From JAGNDO01 sp963704975 (GTDB lineage Bacteria > Chloroflexota > Anaerolineae > Caldilineales > Caldilineaceae), in assembly GCA_963704975.1 (NCBI GenBank), contig CAVPIK010000002.1:1-64000 (forward strand): DNA of 64,000 nt. The letters run 5' to 3'. The notes below the pieces were generated by a model that made no database searches, had not been told where the DNA came from, and worked only from the letters and a program-made list of their open reading frames with translations. The translations under genes and the position numbers were made by a program. Each line of letters starts with the position of its first letter. Position 1 is the first letter of the stretch. This document shows positions 53,094 through 63,847 of the stretch, one piece after another.

Positions 53094-54474
53094 ATGGTAG
53101 AAAACAAACCTTTTCCCTCTTCTTCATCCCTTTCTTTAGCCCCTTCATCATCACAGTTGGCAGTGCGCCCGTCCAAGCCTGAGGCTGACCGGGCTTTTTT
53201 CGCGCCCGGCGTGCGGGCGATCCGAACCATGATCGCTGTCCTGCTGATCTTGGTTCTGGTTGCAGGCTGTTCGGCCAAAGCCGATGACAGCCCCAGTGCG
53301 CTGATGGTCAAAACCCAGGACATCGCTTTGGCCTATCAGGCCCACGGCGACACCGCCCAGGCCCAGGCCGACCTGGCCCAGTTGGGCGTGGCCAACCCAG
53401 AGCAGTGGTTGCTGTTGACCACGGAGACCGCCATCAGCGGCAGCGATGGCCAACTGAGTGCCGGGGGGACCGTGGCCTTGGTCAAGCTGGCCCACGATCT
53501 TGGGCTGCGCTCCACGGCGGTGGATGACTTTGCCCGCCAGAATAATCTGATCCCAGAGCAAGTTTCGACCCAAGCCCAACCCCAGGCCCAAGCCCAGGCT
53601 CAGGCAGAAACCAGCGCGGCGGCCCCGGTTGCCGCGGCCCCGGTCGTCGCGGTCGCACACCGATACCCCCGTGGTGGCCGACCCGACGCCGGTGCCGACC
53701 GACACCCCAGCCCCAGTCTCAACCTCGCCCAAGGCCGCGCCCCAAATCACCATGAATGTGCGGGGCGGTCCGGGCACGGATTATGCCGTGGTGGCCAGCA
53801 TTCAGGGCGGAAGCAGTGTGCCCATCATTGCCAAAAATCCTGATGGGGATTGGTGGCAGGTGCAGTTGGACAATGGGGGCACGGGCTGGCTCTACGGTCC
53901 CCTGGTGGATGCCAGCGGGGACACCAGCGCCGTGGTCGTGGCGGCCAACATCCCCGCGCCGCCGCCCACCGCGGTGCCTGCGCCCACGGCGGTTCCCCAG
54001 CCCACGGCCGCGCCCGTGGCCGCCGGTCCAGATTTCCGCGTGATCAGCAAAGAGCTGTGGGATGTGGAGCGCAACGGCGGGCGGTTGGCCGGCACGTCGG
54101 TGAACTGTGGCGAACGGCGCGAGTTGAACGTGATTGTGTTGGATGCCGCGGGCAACCGGTTGAACGGGGTGGCGGTCCAGGTGATGTATGGGGCCAAAGA
54201 GATCTACGTCACCGGCTCCCAGGGCAAGGGAGACGGCCAGGTGGAGTTTGTGCTGGGTGCCGGGCAGGGCGTCTATGTCCTGCGGGACGCGGATGGCCGG
54301 GAGGCGTCCAGCGACCGGGTGGAGGGGTTGGTGACTGACCCCAGAGAGATGTCCGATGACCTCCTGATCGGGGGCCGCTATTGCACGGACGGGGCAAGCT
54401 GCGCCAGCTTCAAACAGGGGCTGGGCTGTATCGCCCATTATAGTTGGACCGTGACCTTCCAGCGCGGGTATTAA
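53094..54474 (+). CDS. SH3-domain lipoprotein (one frameshift)
   Basis: The reconstructed protein is 459 residues. A lipobox (LILVLVAGC) lies about 46 residues in, so the true start may be the ATG at 53229. Then a helical domain, a Gln/Ala-rich linker, a Pro/Thr linker, an SH3b domain (MNVRGGPGTDYAVVASIQGG to GTGWLYGPLVD), another Pro-rich linker and a C-terminal beta-rich domain with CTDGASCASF. SH3b domains often bind cell-wall glycans. An extra base near 53665 breaks the frame in the linker. Confidence 0.8.
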
Positions 54475-54598
54475 GGACTGGCGTTCACTCCCCTGCCCCC
54501 CTAGCCCCCCAACCTTGGGGGGAACTGTCCATGACCTCCCCCAGAATTGGGGGCCGGGGGGCCAAGGGCGGTGAACGGTTATTAAGGACTGGCGTTCA
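54469..54598. repeat. GC-rich palindromic element, family A copy 5, with perfect flanking direct repeats
   Basis: The element (about 54488-54579) is flanked by perfect 19-base direct repeats at 54469-54487 and 54580-54598. The left repeat contains the TAA of the lipoprotein gene and the right repeat leads into the mtaB ATG. Removing the element and one repeat restores a 24-base intergenic gap. Confidence 0.88.
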
Positions 54599-55953
54599 TG
54601 CGCATCTACCTTGACCAATTGGGCTGCCGCCTGAACTATAGCGAAAACGAGACCCTGGCCGGGCGACTGTTGGCCGCGGGCCATCAGGTGGTGGCCCAGG
54701 CGGAGGCGGCGCAGGTGATCGTCCTCAACACCTGCGCGGTGACCGTGGACGCGGGGAAGCGCAGCCGCCAGAGCGTGCGCCAACTGCACCAGCGCAACCC
54801 GGCGGCCCGCATCGCCGTCACCGGCTGCTATGCCACGTTGGAGCCGGGCAAGACCGCGGCCCTGCCCGGCGTGGCCCTGGTGGCCGACAACCGGGAGAAG
54901 GAACTGCTGCACGTTTTGCTGGAGCCGTGGAGCGCGGAGTTGGACGACCCGGCCCAGATCGCGCTCATGCAGCCCAACGGCGTGCCCTTTGCCCAGGATG
55001 CCGAGTCGGCCCCCAGCCGCACGCGAGCCTTCATCAAGGTGCAGGATGGGTGCAACAACAAGTGTACGTTCTGCGTGGTCACCTTGGCCCGGGGGGAGAG
55101 CCGCAGCCGCACGGTGGCGGAGATTGTGGCCGAAGTGCAAGCCCTGGCCGCGGACGGGGTGCAGGAGGCGGTCTGACCGGGGTGCATTTGGGCAGCTATG
55201 GCCGGGATCTGGCCGGGGCCGGCCCGCTCGGATTTGAAGACGTTGACCGCGGCGCTCTTGGCCGACACGGACATTCCCCGGCTGCGCTTGAGCAGTTTGG
55301 AGCCGTGGGAGTTGGCCGATGGGCTTTTTCGATCTGTGGCAGCGTTGGCCGGATCGGCTTTGCCCGCATCTGCATTTGCCCCTTGCAGGCAGGGACGGAT
55401 CGCCAGCTTCGCCAGATGGCCCGGCGCTGCACGGTGGAGAGCTATCGCCAATTGGTGCAGCGACGCCCGATCCGCCATCCCCGACCTGGTCCTCACCACG
55501 GATCTGATCGTCGGCTTCCCCGGCGAGAGTGAAGCGGACTTCCGGGCCGGCATGGAGTTTGTGACGGAGATGGCCTTTGTCGACGCCCACATTTTCCCGT
55601 ACAGCGCCCGGCCAGGGACGGCGGCGGCTGATTTCAACAACCATTTGCCCAATTTAGAAAAAAAAGCCCGATCTCGACGCATGCACGAAGTGGTGGCGGC
55701 GACGGGCCGGACCGAACGATTGCGCTTTGTGGGCGGGACGCGCCCGGTGCTGTGGGAAGGCCAAGGCCAGCCCGTGGAGGATCAGCCGGGGATGGCCCTG
55801 TGGCGGGGCTACACGGACAACTATTTGCGGGTGATGGCCCATGCCCCGGCGGGGATGGATCTGCACAACGTCCTCACCCCCACCCGGCTGGACGAGTTGC
55901 ACGGCGACACCTTTTTTGGCAGTTTGCTCGCTGAAAGTGTGTTTGGGGTTTGA
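54598..55953 (+). CDS. mtaB: tRNA methylthiotransferase MtaB-like (five indels)
   Basis: The reconstructed protein is about 450 residues. UPF0004 N-terminal domain with three cluster cysteines (LGCRLN, NTCAVT, TGCYA), radical-SAM motif CNNKCTFC, LHLPLQAGTD and VGFPGESEADF. This matches MtaB, which adds the methylthio group to t6A37 of tRNA; the closely related MiaB/RimO are less likely since the N-terminus LGCRLNYSENE fits MtaB. Breaks near 55177 (deletion), 55220, 55315, 55386 (CTTGCAGG) and 55470. The C-terminal TRAM region is short. Confidence 0.87.
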
Positions 55954-56050
55954 CTTTGCGGGGAAGCTAGGGTATTCTTTGCACCATTGATTTGTCGTTG
56001 ATTTATTGTTTTCCAAGGGAAAAAATCACCATGTTGCACCTCAGGAGGTC

Positions 56051-56211
56051 GCCCGCCGGAAGCGGGCTAGCGCACTCATAGCGCTGACTGCACAGACTTT
56101 TGTGCAGCCCTGCCTGTCCGATGTCACGGCGCACCGCCCTTGGGTGAGTGTGCTGGAGTCTCGATAGTCCCTTCCGTCTACGCCACACCGTTAAACCGGG
56201 TGGCGTTTTTT
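56051..56211 (+). ncRNA. Structured leader or small RNA with terminator upstream of argG
   Basis: Four consecutive hairpins: GCCCGC/GCGGGC (56051-56067), AGCGC/GCGCT with a 7-base loop (56069-56085), CTGCACA/TGTGCAG (56088-56107), and GCGCAC/GTGTGC with an inner CCC/GGG (56129-56153). A terminator CGCCAC/GTGGCG plus TTTTTT follows (56181-56211), 54 bases before argG. No coding frame. Could be an attenuator, a riboswitch of a class I do not recognise, or a free small RNA. I find no T-box motif. Confidence 0.55.
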
Positions 56212-56265
56212 GTTGCCATTTCCAATCCATCTAATCCATTCTAACCCGAACTACGGAGAAAAATC

Positions 56266-57541
<1,276 letters not shown>

Positions 57542-57548
57542 CCAGTTG

Positions 57549-57620
57549 AGGTAGAGGGTGGAGATAGAGATAGAGATCGTGTTGAGACGATCTCTATCTC
57601 TATCTCCACCCTCTATCTCC
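57549..57620. repeat. Palindrome of GAGATAGA units
   Basis: The left arm GGTAGAGGGTGGAGATAGAG and following AGATCGT pair with ACGATCTCTATCTC and CTCCACCCTCTATC. About 30-base arms, between argG and argJ. Confidence 0.85.
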
Positions 57621-57634
57621 CAAAGGGGGCAACC

Positions 57635-58859
57635 ATGACCACAGATCACTCAGTTCTCGGTTTTGATGCGGCGGGGGTGGCCGCGGGGATCAAGAAGAAT
57701 GGCAAGCCGGATCTGGCCATCATCGCCAGCCGGGTGCCGTGCCGGGCGGCGGGCATCTTCACCACGAATCAGTTTCCGGCCGCGTCGGTGCTGTACAATC
57801 GCCAGCTCTTGGCCTTCAACCCGGAGATGATCTATGGGGTGGTGGTCAACGCCGGGCTGCGCCAATGCCTGCACCGGGCGTGCTGGGCAATGTCAACGCC
57901 CGGCTGATGGCCGAGCAGGCGGAGAAGTACCTGGGGGCCGGGGACAGCACGGTCTTCGTCATGAACACCGGGGTGATCGGGGTGCAGTTGCCCATGCCCA
58001 AGATCAACGACGGGCATTGCCGAGGTCAGCCAAAAGCTGCGGCCCGACGGCTGGCTGGACGCGGCCACGGCCATCATGACCACGGACACAAAGCCCAAGT
58101 TGGCCTCCCGCACCCTCACGCTTGGGGATGCCACCGTCACCCTCACCGGCGTGGCCAAGGGCGCGGGGATGATCCACCCCAACATGGCGACCATGTTGAG
58201 CGTGGTGGCCACGGATCTCAACATCGCCCAGCCCTTGCTCCAGACGGCCTTGGCCACCGCGGCCAACGGCAGCTTCAACCGCATCAGCATCGACGGGGAC
58301 ACCAGCACCAACGACACGGTGCTGCTCCTGGCCAACGGGCTGGCGGGCAACGAGGAGATTGTGGACGCCGCCGACCCGGCCTTTGCCGCCTTCCAGTCCG
58401 CCCTCACCGAGCTGTGCGCCGAACTGGCCCAGGCCATCGTGCGGGACGGGGAGGGGGCGACCAAGTTCATCACCCTGGACGTGCGGCGGGGCCGAGACCG
58501 ACGCCGACGCCCACCGCATCGCCAACGCCATCGCCACCAGCCCCTTGGTCAAGACCGCCTTTTACGGCGGCGATGCCAACTGGGGACGCATCCTGGCCGC
58601 GGCGGGCTATGCCGGGGTGGCGATCGATCCCAGCCGGGTCAGCCTGTCCATTGCCGGGGACGGCGAGCCGCTGCAATTGGTGGCCGGGGGCCTGCCCACG
58701 GACTACGCCGAGCGGGACGCCGCCGCCATCTTCGCCCAGGCGGAGATCCATGTGATCTTGGATCTGGACGCGGGCGGCGACAAGACCGGTCAGGCCACGG
58801 TTTGGACCTGCGATCTGAGCCACGAGTACGTGTCGGTCAACGCGGACTATCGCACGTAG
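57635..58859 (+). CDS. argJ: Bifunctional ornithine acetyltransferase/N-acetylglutamate synthase ArgJ (four frameshifts)
   Basis: The reconstructed protein is about 406 residues. The autocleavage site is GMIHPNMATML, where the Thr becomes the nucleophile of the beta chain; NAGCANACTG and IDGDTSTNDT are also present. It transfers acetyl between ornithine and glutamate in the cyclic arginine route. Extra bases near 57852, 57878, 58013 and 58490 break it; three are GGC read as GGGC. Downstream of argG, so an arginine operon. Confidence 0.93.
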
Positions 58860-58882
58860 GATTTGCTTGTAACAACGAAGAG

Positions 58883-58964
58883 TTGGACCACAAAGCCACA
58901 AAGAACACAAAGGTCACAAAGATTTTTTTGTGATCTTTGTGTTCTTTGTGGCTTTGTGGTCCAA
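58883..58964. repeat. Palindrome of ACAAAG/CTTTGT units
   Basis: The left arm is TTGGACCACAAAGCCACAAAG followed by further ACAAAG words; the right arm is the near-exact complement. About 38-base arms with almost no loop. Similar in style to the palindrome at 49437. Confidence 0.88.
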
Positions 58965-59004
58965 TGTCAGGTAGTCTGTTTGCTATTTGTTCGAGGAGAT
59001 AAAA

Positions 59005-59910
59005 ATGAAAAACCTAAAACGACCCACCTGGCGGCAAGTTTGGCGGGAGATCTCCCGCACCCTGCTGATCATCGTCGGGGTGACCATTTCGACCCTGTCG
59101 TATACCATCTTTCAAGTGCCATACAATATTGCGGCGGGCGGGGTAAGCGGCATCGGCATCATCGTCAACCATTTCACCGGCTGGCCGATTGGCGTTTTCT
59201 ATTTGGTGGTCAATATTCCGCTGCTGGTGCTGGGCTTCTTTCAACTGGGGCGCTGGCGCTTTTTGATCAACACGGTGATCGCCGTGCTGATCTTCTCCAC
59301 CATGACCGAGGTCTTTCTGGCCTATCTGCCCACCTATTTGGAGCACTATCCCATCACCGACAACATCCTGCTCAGCGCCATCTATGGCGGGATTGTGGGG
59401 GGCATCGGCGGCGGGTTGATCTACCGGGCCGGGGCCAGCATGGGGGGCACGGGGATCATCGGGCGGGTGCTGCAAATGCACACGGGGATGCCCCTGAGCC
59501 AGGTCTATTTGTGGACCGACGGCACCATTGTGCTGGTGGCCGGGCTGGTCTTCGGCTGGGAGACGGCGCTCTATGCCATGCTCACCCTCTTCCTGGGCGG
59601 ACTGGCCACGGACTATGTGCTGGAAGGGCCCAGCGCCGTGCGCACGGCCACCATCATCACCGAGAATGAACATCGGGAGGAGATGGCCGCCGCCCTGATC
59701 GACGGGTTGGGCCGGGGGGTCAGCCACTGGGAGATCACCGGCGGCTACACGGGCCAGCCGCGCACCATGCTGCTCTGCACCATCTATCGCCCCCAGGTCA
59801 ACGATGTCAAGCGCATCGTGGCCAACGTGGACAGCAAGGCCTTCGTGATCATCGGCGACGCCCATCAGGCGTTGGGGTTTGGGTTTGTTCCGTTGCGACC
59901 GAAGGGGTGA
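59005..59910 (+). CDS. YitT family membrane protein
   Basis: A 301-residue protein with five to six transmembrane helices (VPYNIAAGGVSGIGIIV, SAIYGGIVGGIGGGLIYRAGASMGGTGII) followed by a soluble DUF2179-type C-terminal domain (ITGGYTGQPRTMLLCTIYRPQ, FVIIGDAHQALG). This is the YitT/DUF161 architecture; transport function is not established. The start at 59005 is preceded by GAGGAG. A terminator follows. Intact. Confidence 0.9.
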   Translation: MKNLKRPTWRQVWREISRTLLIIVGVTISTLSYTIFQVPYNIAAGGVSGIGIIVNHFTGWPIGVFYLVVNIPLLVLGFFQLGRWRFLINTVIAVLIFSTMTEVFLAYLPTYLEHYPITDNILLSAIYGGIVGGIGGGLIYRAGASMGGTGIIGRVLQMHTGMPLSQVYLWTDGTIVLVAGLVFGWETALYAMLTLFLGGLATDYVLEGPSAVRTATIITENEHREEMAAALIDGLGRGVSHWEITGGYTGQPRTMLLCTIYRPQVNDVKRIVANVDSKAFVIIGDAHQALGFGFVPLRPKG

Positions 59911-59947
59911 GGCGGGGCGAGGGGCGAATTGGGGGGATCGGAAATAC

Positions 59948-59983
59948 AAAAGCCGCCGGGGAATCATTTCCCCGGCGGCTTTT
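59948..59983. terminator. Bidirectional terminator
   Basis: A perfect 16-base inverted repeat (AAAAGCCGCCGGGGAA and complement) with a 4-base loop between the convergent yitT-like and ABC ATPase genes. Confidence 0.93.
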
Positions 59984-60023
59984 TGTGTGTCTTGGGCATA
60001 ACTCGCCTCGCAATCGCCCCTCG

Positions 60024-60773
60024 CTACAAAATCTGGCTCAGGAACAACTTCGTGCGGTCGTGCTGGGGGGCGACGAAGAAGTGTTCGGGGGTGCCGACTT
60101 CCACGATTTCGCCGGCGTCCATGAAGACGCAGCGGTCCGCCACTTCCCGGGCGAAGTTCATTTCGTGGGTCACGATCAACATGGTCATGCCGGAGAGGGC
60201 CAGCTCTTTCATGACGTCCAGCACTTCTTTGATCATCTCCGGATCCAGGGCGCTGGTGGGCTCGTCAAAGAGCATGATCTTGGGCTGCATGGCCAGGGAA
60301 CGGGCAATGGCCACCCGCTGCTGCTGACCGCCGGAAAGCTGGCCAGGGAACTTCTTGGCCTGTTCCGGGATGCCCACCCGCTCAAGCAGGGCCATGCCGG
60401 CCTTCTCGGCCTCGCTCTTGCGCATCTTGCGCACATGGATGGGGGCCAGGGTGATGTTGTCCAGCACGGTCAGGTGGGGGAAGAGGTTGAACTGCTGGAA
60501 GACCATGCCGGTCTCCGAGCGGATCTTCTCGATGTTGCGCACATCGTGGGTCAGGGGCACCCCGTCCACGATGATGTCGCCGCCCTGGTGTTCTTCCAGC
60601 CGGTTGATGCAGCGGATGAAGGTGGATTTGCCCGAGCCGGATGGCCCGATGATCACCACCACTTCCTTCTGCTTGACGGTCAGGTTCACATCCCGCAGGG
60701 CGTGATATTCGCCGTACCACTTGTTGACATCTTTACACACGATGATGTTGTCGTTTTCAGCATGTCCGGACAC
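60024..60773 (-). CDS. aapP: Amino-acid ABC transporter ATP-binding protein
   Basis: A 249-residue ATPase of the polar amino-acid type (AapP/GlnQ). Walker A GPSGSGKST, Q-loop FQQFNLFPH, signature LSGGQQQRVAIARSLA, Walker B IMLFDEPTSALDP, switch His in THEMNFA. Powers import by the two permeases encoded upstream. About 80 bases separate it from the permease stop. Symbol follows the aapJQMP order; substrate specificity not proven. Confidence 0.93.
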   Translation of the reverse strand: MSGHAENDNIIVCKDVNKWYGEYHALRDVNLTVKQKEVVVIIGPSGSGKSTFIRCINRLEEHQGGDIIVDGVPLTHDVRNIEKIRSETGMVFQQFNLFPHLTVLDNITLAPIHVRKMRKSEAEKAGMALLERVGIPEQAKKFPGQLSGGQQQRVAIARSLAMQPKIMLFDEPTSALDPEMIKEVLDVMKELALSGMTMLIVTHEMNFAREVADRCVFMDAGEIVEVGTPEHFFVAPQHDRTKLFLSQIL

Positions 60774-60855
60774 GTGAATGCTCCTTGTTTTTCAAATCGC
60801 AGAATGCGGCATGACTGCAACGTGATTGCAGCGTGATTGATAGAAGAGGGGCGCT

Positions 60856-62118
60856 TTAACGCCGCCCCACACCCAGTTGAGTCTCCAACTGACGGCTGGC
60901 CCAACTCATGCCATAGCTGAAGATGAAGTAGATGACCGCGATAAAGACATAGACCTCACGGGTGACACCACCGGCCACCTTAATCCACTCCGGCTGCTGG
61001 ATCACCGACTTGGCGATGCCCAACAGATCCGTCAGGCCGACCAGGGCCACCAGGGAGGTGTCCTTGAACAGACCGATGAAGAGACCGACGATGGCCGGAA
61101 TCACGGCTCGGAGCGCTTGGGGCAGGATGATCATGGTCAACTTCTGATAGTTGCTCAACCCCAGGGCGTCCGCGGCTTCCCACTGACCCTTGGAGATTGA
61201 TTGTAGCCCACCTCGCACGTTTTCCGCCAAATACGCTGCGCTAAACATGGTAACCGCCACCATCACCCGGGTCACACCTGGGGGATTTTCCATGTTGGCG
61301 GGCAGAAAGAGGGGCAACATGATCATCCCCATGAAGAGCAGGGTGATCAGGGGCACGCCGCGGATGGTCTCGATGTAGGCAATGGAGAACCACTTCACCA
61401 CGGGCAGACTGCTGCGCCGTCCCAGGGCCAAGAGCACCCCCAGGGGGAAGCTGAAGGTGATGCCCACCACGGTCAGCAGCACGGTCAACATAAAGCCGCC
61501 GTAGACATTAGAAGAGATGCAATCGCCCACAAAGCAGAGGTCCGTGTTGCCAAAGGTGAGGCCACCCTTAAGCATGACCAGGGCAAAGGGAATGCTCAGA
61601 AACCAGGCTCCGGCCAGAATGTTGTCGTTAATGTTGGTGCGCAGGGTGAAGATGTAGCCAGCGATCAGCAAAAGCAAAGAACCACCCAGGGTGATCTGGG
61701 CATTTAGCCCCAGGGGCAGGATAGCCAGAACCAACAGCAGAGCCGCCAACCCGACCGCCACAGAGCGCATGATACTGCCCCATTGGCCGGCGCTCAACCC
61801 AAAGAGCAGGCTGATCACCGCCAGCACAATGGCTGGCTGGAACAGATTGGCCGCAGGATAGACCCCTGTGGCGAAAAGTTTGGCGTTGACCCAAACCGGT
61901 GTCCAGAAGGCTTCAAAGAAGATCCAACGTCCCAAGCCGACGACCAAAAAGTAGATGGTCGCCAGGGACACCAGGGTAAGTATGGTGTTACCGATACTGC
62001 TGAAAAGATTGGTGCGCAACCAGCCCAACACCCCCACTTCAGTGATCGGCGCCTTGCGGGGTGCACTGGGATGGCTGGGATTAACCCATGCACCTGCTTC
62101 AGAATTTGTCTGTGCCAT
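60856..62118 (-). CDS. aapM: Amino-acid ABC transporter permease (AapM-like)
   Basis: A 420-residue permease with about eight membrane helices. The C-terminal BPD_transp_1 region carries VRGGLQSISKGQWEAADALGLSNYQKLTMIILPQALR, the EAA loop that contacts the ATPase. The ATG at 62118 follows AGGAGA; the frame is open 7 codons farther upstream. It partners AapQ as a heterodimer. A Cys pair in CFVGDCISSN lies in an outer loop. Confidence 0.92.
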   Translation of the reverse strand: MAQTNSEAGAWVNPSHPSAPRKAPITEVGVLGWLRTNLFSSIGNTILTLVSLATIYFLVVGLGRWIFFEAFWTPVWVNAKLFATGVYPAANLFQPAIVLAVISLLFGLSAGQWGSIMRSVAVGLAALLLVLAILPLGLNAQITLGGSLLLLIAGYIFTLRTNINDNILAGAWFLSIPFALVMLKGGLTFGNTDLCFVGDCISSNVYGGFMLTVLLTVVGITFSFPLGVLLALGRRSSLPVVKWFSIAYIETIRGVPLITLLFMGMIMLPLFLPANMENPPGVTRVMVAVTMFSAAYLAENVRGGLQSISKGQWEAADALGLSNYQKLTMIILPQALRAVIPAIVGLFIGLFKDTSLVALVGLTDLLGIAKSVIQQPEWIKVAGGVTREVYVFIAVIYFIFSYGMSWASRQLETQLGVGRR

Positions 62119-62128
62119 AAGGTTTCTC

Positions 62129-63571
62129 CTATCGCTCAACCAGAGCGACGCGACTGTTATACACGTTCATGAAGCCCGATGTGAGCAGACTGAGGGTCAG
62201 ATAGGTGGCCATGATCAAGATAAACATCTGCACCTCTGCCCCCGACTGGTTCAACACCGTCAAGGAGACTTGGAAGAGATCCGGATAGCCGATGGCGATG
62301 GCCAAACTGGAGTTCTTGGTCAGGTTGAGGAATTGGCTGGTCAGGGGTGGGATAATCACCCGCAAGGCCTGGGGCAGCACAATCATGCGCAGGGTTTCGC
62401 CGGTCTTCAACCCCAAGGCCCGGGCCGCTTCCGTCTGGCCCTTGGACACGGAGTTGATACCCGCCCGCACAATTTCGGCAATGAAAGCCGCCGTATAGAG
62501 CACCAATCCCAACAGCAGTCCCGCAAACTCAGGCGAGAACTCCAGGCCGCCCCGCAGATTGAAGCCCTGCAACGCTGGCTGGCTGAGATAGAGCGGCCCC
62601 GGCGTATTCCACGTCAGGGTCTCCCCATTTTGCTCCAGATTGTAGAAGCGGAACTCGCCGGATCTATCGGTGCTGACCGTGTCCAGAACTGTGCCGTCGG
62701 CCAAGGTCAGGTTGACCGGCACGTAGCGGATCGGGTCATCCACCCCCCGGTCAAACTCGCCGTTGCCGTTGTTATCCACAAAAAGGGTGCCCCGGTCGCC
62801 CATACGCAACTCATAGGCCAAGTTGGACGGCAGGGATGCGGTCATGCTGGTAACAGCGAAGCCCAGGATGGCCACGACCAAGAAGGCCGCGATGCCGTGG
62901 GGCATGGACATGCCCACCCGATCCTGGGCGTCCAGAGAGCGCCGGCGCAGATAGACGGCGATCCCCCCCACCACAACGCCCGCCAGCAACCAATAGAGCC
63001 AGGGACGACCAGATTCGGTCACATAAAACCAACTAAAGGCGATGCCCCGGTTGCTGAGGATGCCGACACCGGGCAAGGTGATACGATTGCTCAGATCTGG
63101 CAGCTTCAGGATCACCGCAAAATAAAGGAAGAACAATTGCACGAGCAAAGGCGTACTGCGGATCAACTCCACGTACGCCCCGGCGATGTTGCGTAACAAC
63201 CAGTTGTTGGAGAGCCGGGCAATACCAGTCAGAATCCCCAAAATGGTCGCCAGCACAATGCCGATCACAGCCACCCGCAGCGTATTGAATATGCCGGTGA
63301 TAAAAGCCCGGCCATAGCTCTCTTCGGGCGAAAAGGCCGGGCCTTCTGCAATGGCAAAGCCCGCCGTCTGTTTCAGAAAGTTGAAGTTGAAAGGCACCGC
63401 GCTGGTTCCGCCACTAGCGGCAGCCAGACGGGTGGACATGTTGTTGTACAAAAACGCAGTGAACGCCACAACGATGATCACAAAGATCACTTGGGCGATG
63501 ATCGCCAAGATGCGCGAATCGCGATAAAAGGGAATGCGTTCGGATGAGACGGCCGGGCCAGATGATGTCAT
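62129..63571 (-). CDS. aapQ: Amino-acid ABC transporter permease (AapQ-like) with SdrD B-like insert
   Basis: A 480-residue permease. The N-terminal helix, then helices and the EAA loop SVSKGQTEAARALGLKTGETLRMIVLPQALR near the C-terminus. Between helices, residues about 259-322 form an insert resembling an SdrD B-like/Cna-B Ig-like domain: GTLFVDNNGNGEFDRGVDD (a calcium-loop-like D-rich turn), then NLTLADGTVLDTVSTDRSGEFRFYNL. Ordinary AapQ proteins have a loop here but not this motif. The insert would face outside. Sits 10 bases before aapM. Confidence 0.9.
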   Translation of the reverse strand: MTSSGPAVSSERIPFYRDSRILAIIAQVIFVIIVVAFTAFLYNNMSTRLAAASGGTSAVPFNFNFLKQTAGFAIAEGPAFSPEESYGRAFITGIFNTLRVAVIGIVLATILGILTGIARLSNNWLLRNIAGAYVELIRSTPLLVQLFFLYFAVILKLPDLSNRITLPGVGILSNRGIAFSWFYVTESGRPWLYWLLAGVVVGGIAVYLRRRSLDAQDRVGMSMPHGIAAFLVVAILGFAVTSMTASLPSNLAYELRMGDRGTLFVDNNGNGEFDRGVDDPIRYVPVNLTLADGTVLDTVSTDRSGEFRFYNLEQNGETLTWNTPGPLYLSQPALQGFNLRGGLEFSPEFAGLLLGLVLYTAAFIAEIVRAGINSVSKGQTEAARALGLKTGETLRMIVLPQALRVIIPPLTSQFLNLTKNSSLAIAIGYPDLFQVSLTVLNQSGAEVQMFILIMATYLTLSLLTSGFMNVYNSRVALVER

Positions 63572-63738
63572 AAGATTCTAACCTGTGTGAATGGGTCGGC
63601 GGCTGTCCGACAACAGGCAGTGTGCTTAACCTGAGCACATGCGCCATCCATGGAGAGGAGGCCAATTGGATTTGAGACACAAGGGATGAACTGCGGAGAG
63701 TGCCACTTCTTCAGATGTCGAAGCGGCTTGCTGGTTTT

Positions 63739-63835
63739 CCCCTGATGAAGGAGACTGGCAAAGGTGCAAAATGCCGGTCTCCCTCATCAGGGGAATAGAC
63801 CGATTTGGGGCCAAGGATCCTGGCCCCAAATCGGT
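63739..63835 (-). terminator. Two strong hairpins between the binding-protein gene and aapQ
   Basis: Perfect 14-base arms CCGATTTGGGGCCA at 63800-63834, then a 22-base imperfect stem from CCCCTGATGA to TCATCAGGGG at 63739-63793. Neither has a long T-run on the minus strand. They likely limit read-through or protect the upstream mRNA so that binding protein is made in excess. Confidence 0.7.
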
Positions 63836-63847
63836 GGTGGTGCGGTG

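Noticed and set aside
56051..56211. T-box riboswitch before argG
   Set aside because: The GGTGGNACCGCG-type core is not found and no specifier loop could be identified.
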